NCBI GenBank assembly: GCA_947627045.1
Contig: CANQUM010000008.1
Span: 1 to 64,000, forward strand
Direction: 5' to 3'
Source of the DNA: an uncultured Clostridia bacterium
GTDB lineage: Bacteria; Bacillota; Clostridia; Oscillospirales; Ruminococcaceae
Length of the DNA stretch: 64,000 bases
A program made the position numbers and the translations under genes. The notes beneath the pieces are model-generated. The model worked only from the letters and a program-made list of their open reading frames with translations. It was not told the origin of the DNA and made no database searches. Position 1 is the first letter of the stretch. The number at the start of each line of letters is the position of its first letter. This document shows positions 37,360 through 43,814 of the stretch, one piece after another.

Positions 37360-38277
37360 CTAGTATTTAAGCTCGCTTCCCCCGTAAAACTCCCTTACGA
37401 CCGAATCCTTAGCTACCTGACAGTCGCCCAGTGAATCTATCTGCTTAAACATTTTTTCAATAGACTCGAATTTATGATAATCAGGATAGGTGTTTTTAAT
37501 ATTCAAAAGCATAGGCATAAGATAGTCCTTATAAACGGAAAGCTCATATCCTATGAATGTATCGATCTCAAAATGAGAACGTTCCTTAAATGGCATTATA
37601 TAAAGATTCTCTCCGCGCTCGACGCTTTTAAAATGGTCAAGAACAGTCTCAATACTTCTAGCACGAAACTGCGTATCACGTATAATACGTCTAATAAGCC
37701 TTATTTTCGACGGGTGGAACGAAACGCCGTCCTTGTCAATTATTCTGGTTCTGACGCTTACATATATATTGTTTGAATAATCATCGTTATTTCCTGTTAC
37801 ATCAGGATTAAGTGCGTGAATTCCCTCAACAACAACTATCTCGTTTTTTTTCCTTTTATACTTTTCTTTTAAAACCCTGCTCTGCGTTTTGAAATTGAAG
37901 TCAGGCAGGATTACTTCTTTACATTCAGAAATAGCCTCAAGCTGTTCCTTTAAAAATGGAATATCTATTCTTTCGGGAGCTTCAAAATCAACATTTTCAC
38001 AATCGTCATCAAGATGGAAAAAATAATCGTCAAGCGATAATGTTTTTGTAGGATGTCCTAAGTTTTCAAGCAGTCTTTCAAGTCTTAATGCGGTAGTAGT
38101 CTTACCGGAGCCAGATGGACCTGAAAGAAGTATAATCGGTCTGTCAAATGAGCGATCGCTTATAGCGGACGCTGCTTCTAAAAGCTGTGAATCATATTCT
38201 CTCTCACATTCACTTATAAAATTAGTTCTGTCAGTACGCAAATTCAAGTTTATCTTATCAACTGAAATCTTATTCAT
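37360..38277 (-). CDS. Uridine kinase-like P-loop protein
   Basis: A 305-residue kinase with Walker A GPSGSGKT near residues 53-60, the lid and substrate residues SLDDYFF and a DFNFKTQ segment, and the family pattern VVVEGIHALNP. It matches the Udk/phosphoribulokinase superfamily. The extra N-terminal 50 residues are typical of the stand-alone nucleoside kinase form in Clostridia. It probably phosphorylates uridine or cytidine. It lies 30 bp upstream of rpe with its own promoter at 38356-38384. Confidence 0.85.
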   Translation of the reverse strand: MNKISVDKINLNLRTDRTNFISECEREYDSQLLEAASAISDRSFDRPIILLSGPSGSGKTTTALRLERLLENLGHPTKTLSLDDYFFHLDDDCENVDFEAPERIDIPFLKEQLEAISECKEVILPDFNFKTQSRVLKEKYKRKKNEIVVVEGIHALNPDVTGNNDDYSNNIYVSVRTRIIDKDGVSFHPSKIRLIRRIIRDTQFRARSIETVLDHFKSVERGENLYIMPFKERSHFEIDTFIGYELSVYKDYLMPMLLNIKNTYPDYHKFESIEKMFKQIDSLGDCQVAKDSVVREFYGGSELKY

Positions 38278-38355
38278 ACTAATCTCCGTTCTTATTGGAA
38301 TTCATTTTAAAACTAATCTATTCAAAACCCGGAAAAGTTGATAATTTCTTTACTC

Positions 38356-38384
38356 AGTATAACATCATTTTAATGTTTTTTCAA
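38356..38384 (-). promoter_or_regulatory. Sigma-A promoter of the uridine kinase-like gene and rpe
   Basis: Minus strand TTGAAA (38379-38384), 17-nt spacer, TATACT (38356-38361), about 80 bp before the ATG. Confidence 0.65.
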
Positions 38385-38472
38385 TATTAACACTATAGAA
38401 AATATCACATATAATGAACTATCCCTTATTTTTATCATTATAACAAATCTTATGCTTGGAGGGCTAACCCTT

Positions 38473-39357
38473 ATGATTAATAATAAAACAATATTGGTGC
38501 TTGGCGGTGATTCCCGTCAGACATTTTTAGCAAAAAGATTAAAAGATAAAGGACATGATGTTTACTGCTTCGGCTTTAATATTTATGATAATTCTGAACT
38601 CAAAAAAATATCAAGCCTTGCCGACATCAAAGGAAAAATCGACGTTTTAGTGCTTCCCATAATATCGAGCAACGACGACAGGACGGTAAATGCTCCGTTT
38701 TATGACGGAGAAATCACTCTTGATGACGCTATTTCCACTATGAAACCGCACAGCATAGTAGTTGGCGGAAACCTTAGCAAGAGTCTTAGGACTTTATTTT
38801 TTGAGCACGGACATTTCTCTGTTGACTACTATATCCGAGATGAGCTGAAAATTAAAAACTGCATTCCGACAGCAGAAGGTGCATTATCTATTGCCATTGA
38901 AGAAATGCCAAGTACTGTTGCAGGTTCAAAGGTGCTTATAATAGGCTTCGGCAGAGTTGCAAAAGCCTGTGCAAAGCTGTTTAAAGCATTAGAAAGCGAC
39001 GTATCAGTAAGTGCAAGAAATTTAAACGCTTTCGCCTGGGCAGAATTATACGGCTATGAATCAATAGATATTGATAAAATCGACGTATATCTATCAGAAT
39101 TCGATTTAATTATAAATACAGTTCCCGCCAAAATTCTTGACAGAAAAAAGCTTTCAAAGATAAACAAAAACGCTCTAGTTATAGACCTTGCCTCAAAGCC
39201 TGGAGGCGTAGACTTTGACAACGCAAGACAGCTTGGTCTTAAGACAATATGGGCACTCAGTCTGCCGGGAAAGGTTGCACCTGTTACATCAGGACATATA
39301 ATCGCAGATACTATACTTAATATACTCGATGAAAGGGGCGATGATCCTTGGCAATAA
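38473..39357 (+). CDS. dpaA: Dipicolinate synthase subunit A
   Basis: With DpaB it makes dipicolinic acid, the calcium-chelating compound of the spore core, in the mother cell. The 294-residue protein has an N-terminal Rossmann-like part (ILVLGGDSRQTFLAKRL) and a second NAD(P)-binding domain (VLIIGFGRVAKACAKL). GGAGGG lies 9 nt before ATG 38473; the ATG at 38452 lies before that site. The gene shows that the host is, or descends from, a spore former. Confidence 0.95.
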   Translation: MINNKTILVLGGDSRQTFLAKRLKDKGHDVYCFGFNIYDNSELKKISSLADIKGKIDVLVLPIISSNDDRTVNAPFYDGEITLDDAISTMKPHSIVVGGNLSKSLRTLFFEHGHFSVDYYIRDELKIKNCIPTAEGALSIAIEEMPSTVAGSKVLIIGFGRVAKACAKLFKALESDVSVSARNLNAFAWAELYGYESIDIDKIDVYLSEFDLIINTVPAKILDRKKLSKINKNALVIDLASKPGGVDFDNARQLGLKTIWALSLPGKVAPVTSGHIIADTILNILDERGDDPWQ

Positions 39358-39947
39358 ACAAAGATAACATATTCGACGGGCTTAGAGTGGGATTCTGCGT
39401 TTGCGGATCCTTTTGTACTTTTGAAAAAGCATTTTCCTGTGCTTCACAGCTTGTTCAGATAGGCTGTGAAGTAACTCCAATAATGTCGTTTAATTCCTCA
39501 ACTATTAACACACGTTTCGGAAAGGCTTCTGATAATGTTGAATGGCTTGAAAGAATTTGCAAGCGAAAAGCTATAAACACCATTGAGGGCGCAGAACCAA
39601 TAGGACCTAAAAAGATGTTTGATATTATCGTAGTAGCGCCCTGTACTGCCAATACTCTTGCAAAACTGGCGCTAGGGATCACCGATACTCCCGTTACAAT
39701 GGCGTGCAAATCGCATCTAAGAAACTCAAGACCGGTACTTATTGCAATCTCAACTAACGACGCTCTGTCAGCTAGTGCAAAGAACATAGGAACGCTGCAG
39801 AACTACAAAAACTACTATTTCGTTCCCTATTCACAAGACGATTACATCAACAAGCCGAATTCAATAGTGGCTCACTTTGAGCTTGTACCCGAAGCTATTT
39901 CATATGCTCTTGAAGGACGTCAAATTCAGCCAGTGTTAAAAAAGTAA
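39348..39947 (+). CDS. dpaB: Dipicolinate synthase subunit B
   Basis: The flavoprotein-like partner of DpaA. The 199-residue protein has the family features VGFCVCGSFCTFEKAF, PIMSFNSSTINTRFG and VVAPCTANTLAKLALGITDTPV. Translation starts at TTG (39348), which overlaps the end of dpaA by 10 nt, with AAAGGGG upstream, so the subunits are probably coupled. A strong hairpin follows. No dapG or asd genes lie beside it, unlike the B. subtilis spoVF region. Confidence 0.95.
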   Translation: MAINKDNIFDGLRVGFCVCGSFCTFEKAFSCASQLVQIGCEVTPIMSFNSSTINTRFGKASDNVEWLERICKRKAINTIEGAEPIGPKKMFDIIVVAPCTANTLAKLALGITDTPVTMACKSHLRNSRPVLIAISTNDALSASAKNIGTLQNYKNYYFVPYSQDDYINKPNSIVAHFELVPEAISYALEGRQIQPVLKK

Positions 39948-39963
39948 TAAAGTAATGCAACAT

Positions 39964-40002
39964 AAAAAGCAGCTAAAGGAGCATTTCCCGAAGCTGCTTT
40001 TT
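39964..40002. terminator. Bidirectional terminator between dpaB and nadA
   Basis: Arms AAAAAGCAGCT (39964-39974) and AGCTGCTTTTT (39992-40002) give A/T runs on both sides. It sits between convergent dpaB and nadA and can end both. Confidence 0.85.
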
Positions 40003-40013
40003 CATTCTATCTT

Positions 40014-40934
40014 CTATCCAAGTTCAATCATTCTATCAATACATTTTCTTGCTTTTTTCATAGTTTTCTCTTCAAGCTCAATAACCTCTCCGCCTGTTCC
40101 TTTACAGCAATTAAGCACATCGACCAGTGTTGTAGCTTTCATATTTCTGCATATCATATTAACGCTGAGAGGATAAAATGATTTGTCAGGACACTCAAAC
40201 TGAAGCGTCTCAACAATTGCCTGCTCTGTTCCGATAATAAATTCATCAGCATCTGAAGTCTTGGCAAAATCCATTATACCCGACGTTGAACCCACATAAT
40301 CAGCATGCTTTACAACCTCCGGCACACATTCCGGATGAACTAACAGCTTAGCATTCGGATGCTCCGCTTTGGCTTTAAGCACTTCGCTCTCCGTAATACT
40401 TGCATGGACCGGACAACCTCCGTGAAGAAGCTGAATATTTTTGCCCTTTACATTATTCTTTACATATGTTCCTAAATTAATATCAGGTATAAACAGAATG
40501 TTTTCCTCATCAAGTTTATTTACTATCTTCACAGCGGATGATGACGTAACACAAACATCACAGACAGTTTTAAGCTCAGTTGTTGTGTTAATATAACAAA
40601 CTACACAAAGATTTCCGTTTTTCTTTTTTATGTAATCTATTTCGTCCTTTTCAAACTGTTCTGCCATTGGGCAGCCTGCATTCTTGTTAGACAAAATAAC
40701 CGTCTTATCAGGAGATAACAGCTTAACGGTTTCTGCCATAAAACGCACTCCGCACATTATGACCGTCTTGTTAGGAACACTTTTAGCTTTAACGGAAAGC
40801 GCATAAGAATCCCCTACAAAATCAGCTATTTCAATTATTTCTCTTCCCTGATAACTATGAGCAAGAATACATATATCCTTTTCCTTTTTTAGTCTAAGTA
40901 TCTCATTCTGAACTTCTAATATCGTTTTTGCCAT
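40014..40934 (-). CDS. nadA: Quinolinate synthase
   Basis: A 4Fe-4S enzyme condensing iminoaspartate with dihydroxyacetone phosphate to quinolinate for NAD. The 306-residue protein has AHSYQGREI near the N-terminus, CGVRFMAET with the first cluster Cys, CVVCYINTTTELK and a late Cys in CKGTGG. ATG 40934 with GGTGAT fits; the upstream extension is promoter sequence. nadB and nadC, normally beside it, are absent here, so the gene is isolated. Confidence 0.95.
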   Translation of the reverse strand: MAKTILEVQNEILRLKKEKDICILAHSYQGREIIEIADFVGDSYALSVKAKSVPNKTVIMCGVRFMAETVKLLSPDKTVILSNKNAGCPMAEQFEKDEIDYIKKKNGNLCVVCYINTTTELKTVCDVCVTSSSAVKIVNKLDEENILFIPDINLGTYVKNNVKGKNIQLLHGGCPVHASITESEVLKAKAEHPNAKLLVHPECVPEVVKHADYVGSTSGIMDFAKTSDADEFIIGTEQAIVETLQFECPDKSFYPLSVNMICRNMKATTLVDVLNCCKGTGGEVIELEEKTMKKARKCIDRMIELG

Positions 40935-40986
40935 ATTATCACCATTTCTGTGTGAATAAATTATTCCTACTGTTATTGTAGGACAG

Positions 40987-41021
40987 GTATTTATAGTACC
41001 ATAAATACAGTGAGTTGTCAA
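40987..41021 (-). promoter_or_regulatory. nadA promoter overlapped by a palindrome
   Basis: Minus strand TTGACA (41016-41021), 17-nt spacer, TACTAT (40993-40998). A 22-bp palindrome with a single mismatched pair (40987-41008) covers the -10 box; its arms are GTATTTAT and ATAAATAC. The position suits a repressor operator, perhaps NAD-responsive. Confidence 0.7.
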
Positions 41022-41109
41022 GAATTCAGACATATTTAACTCAAGAATAAAAAATTTTTTACTTATAAATTTTTGTTGTCATATAAATCAAAATTTTTGT
41101 AAAAAACTA

Positions 41110-41138
41110 TTGACAAGCCTTTTTACATTTGTTATAAT
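41110..41138 (+). promoter_or_regulatory. Consensus sigma-A promoter of tRNA-Lys
   Basis: Plus strand TTGACA (41110-41115), 17-nt spacer, TATAAT (41133-41138), 35 bp before the tRNA 5' end. Confidence 0.85.
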
Positions 41139-41172
41139 TATAAAGCTGCAATTCAAAAAAAGAAATTTTTGT

Positions 41173-41248
41173 GAGTTATTAGCTCAGTTGGCAGAGCATT
41201 TGACTTTTAATCAAAGGGTCCGGGGTTCGAATCCCCGATAGCTCACCA
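41173..41248 (+). tRNA. tRNA-Lys (anticodon TTT)
   Basis: A 76-nt cloverleaf including an encoded CCA. The acceptor stem GAGTTAT/ATAGCTC has one G-U pair. The D arm is GCTC/GAGC. The anticodon arm TTTGA-CTTTTAA-TCAAA gives anticodon TTT with C32 and A37. The T arm is CGGGG-TTCGAAT-CCCCG and the discriminator is A. A single-gene unit with its own promoter. Confidence 0.97.
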
Positions 41249-41250
41249 TC

Positions 41251-41308
41251 ATCGGCGAGCCGCCGATGGTATTGCCGCCTTTGGGTAGTTTCCCGAAGGC
41301 GGTTATTT
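41251..41308 (+). terminator. Tandem hairpins after tRNA-Lys
   Basis: The first hairpin is ATCGGCG/CGCCGAT (41251-41257 and 41261-41267). The second pairs CCGCCTTTGGG with CCCGAAGGCGG (41275-41302) and is followed by TTATTTT, a usable terminator. Confidence 0.7.
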
Positions 41309-41408
41309 TGTGCAACGGCAGACTTATAACTTTTTTGCGATTTGACACAGCACATCAAAATATTATACAATATATATAATTTATAAATTGCTGTGAAAGA
41401 GAGATTAT

Positions 41409-42269
41409 ATGGACGCTTTAAAAAAACAAATAGAAGAAAGTATAGTAAAGAAATTCAGAAAAACTATATGGAACAGATTTCTTAAAGGAGTAAAAGAATA
41501 CGAATTAATAAAAGACGGAGACAAGGTTGCCGTATGTATTTCGGGAGGTAAAGACTCAATGCTTATGGCAAAGTGTATGCAGAGACTGCAAAAGTACAGC
41601 AAGGTTCCGTTCGAGGTAGTATATCTTGTTATGAATCCAGGCTATAATGAAATCAACCGTCAGAAGATAATAGACAATGCCGAACTGTTAGGTTTGCCTA
41701 TTCAAGTGTTTGAAACTAAAATTTTCAACGCTGTAGCAAAAATAGACAATAACCCCTGCTATCTATGCGCTCGTATGCGAAGAGGTTATCTCTACAAGCA
41801 GGCACAGGATATGGGCTGCAACAAAATTGCTCTCGGTCATCATTTCGATGACGTAATTGAAACAATTCTTATGGGTATGCTTTACGGTTCTCAGTTACAG
41901 ACTATGATGCCAAAGCTCCATAGTGAAAATTTTGGCGGTATGCAGTTAATACGCCCTATGTATATGGTCAAAGAAGCAGATATTATTGCATGGACTAAAT
42001 ACAATAACCTGCAGTTTATTCAATGTGCCTGCCGTTTCACTGAAAATATTGCTGCTAACAATGACGGAAGTTCAAAACGTCATGAGATCAAGTGTCTGAT
42101 AAATGAGTTAAGAAAGATAAATCCTACTGTTGATATAAATATCTTCCGCAGTGTTGAAAATGTAAACCTTAAAACCTTGATCTCGTATCATATTGGAGAC
42201 GACTATCATCATTTTCTAGATGATTACGATGAGGGTATTAATATTAAGGGAAAGAAAACTGATTGTTGA
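41409..42269 (+). CDS. TtcA-like tRNA thiolase (PP-loop ATPase)
   Basis: A 286-residue member of the TtcA/TtuA PP-loop family that thiolates tRNA bases using ATP and an iron-sulfur cluster. SGGKDS is at 45-50. The first Cys pair lies in CYLCARMRRG, which matches TtcA, followed by GHHFDDVIETILMGMLYG. The second Cys pair is CACRF rather than the usual CxxC. TtcA makes 2-thiocytidine at position 32; whether this relative does so is unproved. It starts 160 bp after the tRNA-Lys gene. Confidence 0.85.
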   Translation: MDALKKQIEESIVKKFRKTIWNRFLKGVKEYELIKDGDKVAVCISGGKDSMLMAKCMQRLQKYSKVPFEVVYLVMNPGYNEINRQKIIDNAELLGLPIQVFETKIFNAVAKIDNNPCYLCARMRRGYLYKQAQDMGCNKIALGHHFDDVIETILMGMLYGSQLQTMMPKLHSENFGGMQLIRPMYMVKEADIIAWTKYNNLQFIQCACRFTENIAANNDGSSKRHEIKCLINELRKINPTVDINIFRSVENVNLKTLISYHIGDDYHHFLDDYDEGINIKGKKTDC

Positions 42270-42325
42270 TTTTAGTGTAAAACTTAAATCTCAACTAAAT
42301 AACTAAAGCAAGGATATGTGATAAT

Positions 42326-43075
42326 ATGCTCAATCAATTTTCAAGAACTGAACTTTTACTCGGTAAGGAAGCTATTTCAAAGCTCAGCAAAAGCCGTGTT
42401 GCAGTTTTCGGAATAGGCGGAGTCGGAGGATATGCAGTTGAGGCTCTTGCACGAAGCGGTGTGGGAACCTTAGACTTGATTGACAATGATAAAATCTGTA
42501 TGACAAATCTGAACAGACAGATAATCGCTTTGCACAGTACTTTAGGAAAATATAAGGTCGACGTTGCCAAAGATCGTGTTCTGGACATATGCCCGGACAT
42601 TAAAGTAAATACTCACAAATGCTTTTTTATGCCCGATACAACCGACGATTTTGACTTCTCAGAATATGATTATGTTATTGACGCTATCGACACAGTATCA
42701 GGAAAACTGGAAATCATAAAACGTGCAAAATTAGCAGGTACGCCTGTTATTTCTGCTATGGGAGCCGGAAACAAGCTCGACCCTACCGCTTTTCAGGTTG
42801 CCGATATTTTCGACACAAGAGTATGTCCTCTTGCCAAAGTTATGCGGTATGAACTTAAAAAAGCAGGTATAAAAGACGTCAAGGTCGTATACTCAGAGGA
42901 AAAACCCACTCGCCCAATAAATAATACGCGAGCTTCAAATAATAACTTAAACAAAAGTGATACTTCACATAAAGAAATTCCCGGCTCTAATGCCTTTGTG
43001 CCGTCTGCGGCAGGATTGATAATTGCAGGTGAAGTTATTAAAGATTTAGTTGGTTATCAATCTAATGTAAAATAA
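42326..43075 (+). CDS. tcdA: tRNA threonylcarbamoyladenosine dehydratase TcdA
   Basis: An E1-like ThiF-fold enzyme that cyclises t6A37 to ct6A in ANN-decoding tRNAs, using ATP. The 249-residue protein shows the nucleotide-binding GIGGVGGYAVEALARSGVG, DNDKICMTNLNRQ and an acyl-adenylate loop. The C-terminal insert is Asn/Lys/Ser-rich (about 195-220). It lies 56 bp after the TtcA-like gene on the same strand and is probably co-transcribed. Confidence 0.92.
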   Translation: MLNQFSRTELLLGKEAISKLSKSRVAVFGIGGVGGYAVEALARSGVGTLDLIDNDKICMTNLNRQIIALHSTLGKYKVDVAKDRVLDICPDIKVNTHKCFFMPDTTDDFDFSEYDYVIDAIDTVSGKLEIIKRAKLAGTPVISAMGAGNKLDPTAFQVADIFDTRVCPLAKVMRYELKKAGIKDVKVVYSEEKPTRPINNTRASNNNLNKSDTSHKEIPGSNAFVPSAAGLIIAGEVIKDLVGYQSNVK

Positions 43076-43115
43076 TACCTATTATATATTCAGAAATAAT
43101 TTTCAATTTTTAGCT

Positions 43116-43601
43116 CTACCAACCGCTGTTCACTCCGATAATATGAATTACTCTCATATTGTTAAAATGATAATTTATCAGCGGTTTGTTTAAAACATCA
43201 TATGTATGCGCGCAAACATAGGGATACCCAAGCTTATAACCTGTAATTATACAGCTGTGATAAAACGATTCGCCGTCAGATAACTGTATTATATCACCAA
43301 TCTGCGAATTGTTTAAATCAGTTGTTTCGCCAAACGGCCCTGCACCTTTATTTTCAGTCAGAAACCTATATAACTGTTCAACACTGGTCCATGCGGCGGC
43401 TCTGTCAGAAAGACTGTTGAAATACCAGCCCGTATCCCTCGTGTAATTCATTATACCGCAGCCCGCAAAAATACATTGTGAAATAAAATTTGTGCAGTCT
43501 CCGCCAATGTTCTCAAAATCATAGTAATCAGGGTTTCTCCCCAATGCCCACCGTTTTGCATATTCTGCGGCGGCAGACCTGTTATATTTAATTATAGACA
43601 T
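43116..43601 (-). CDS. Amidase-like protein (Amidase_6 type)
   Basis: A 161-residue protein with the papain-like signature of the putative amidase domain: YNRSAAAEYAKRWA at the N-terminus, GGDCTNFISQC with the likely catalytic Cys near residue 38, and His residues in FYHSCIITG and CAHTYD. There is no signal peptide, so cytoplasmic action or non-classical release must be assumed. In Clostridia such domains often hydrolyse wall peptides, frequently in sporulation. The ATG at 43601 has GGTGAT upstream. It is convergent with tcdA. Confidence 0.8.
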   Translation of the reverse strand: MSIIKYNRSAAAEYAKRWALGRNPDYYDFENIGGDCTNFISQCIFAGCGIMNYTRDTGWYFNSLSDRAAAWTSVEQLYRFLTENKGAGPFGETTDLNNSQIGDIIQLSDGESFYHSCIITGYKLGYPYVCAHTYDVLNKPLINYHFNNMRVIHIIGVNSGW

Positions 43602-43608
43602 AAAAATC

Positions 43609-43635
43609 ACCGCTGTATTATATGCTTACAGCGGT
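43609..43635 (-). repeat. Inverted repeat over the amidase gene leader
   Basis: Perfect 9-bp arms ACCGCTGTA/TACAGCGGT (43609-43617 and 43627-43635) flank TATAAT-like sequence. The proximal arm overlaps the GGT of the GGTGAT ribosome binding site, so a hairpin there would hide it. Confidence 0.55.
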
Positions 43636-43681
43636 ATTTTGTTACAATTATTTACACGCCTAACTACCTATCAATTAACTT

Positions 43682-43713
43682 AAAACCGCCTGAGCATAAT
43701 GCTCAGGCGGTTT
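43682..43713 (-). terminator. Intrinsic terminator of the leucine-rich-repeat gene
   Basis: A 14-bp perfect stem (AAACCGCCTGAGCA and its complement) with a 3-nt loop. On the minus strand TTTTAAG follows. It lies about 100 bp past the stop at 43815. Confidence 0.85.
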
Positions 43714-43814
43714 GCCGTTTTGGGATATATAAATTTAGAAGGATGATGTCTTATTTGACCTTGACTTTTCTCATCTTTGTGATTCAGCGGCTAAATACCT
43801 TTTGTGGTTTGCTG

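Noticed and set aside
40935-41033. 33-residue N-terminal extension of nadA
   Set aside because: It includes the -10 box and palindrome; the ATG at 40934 has GGTGAT and matches the family start.
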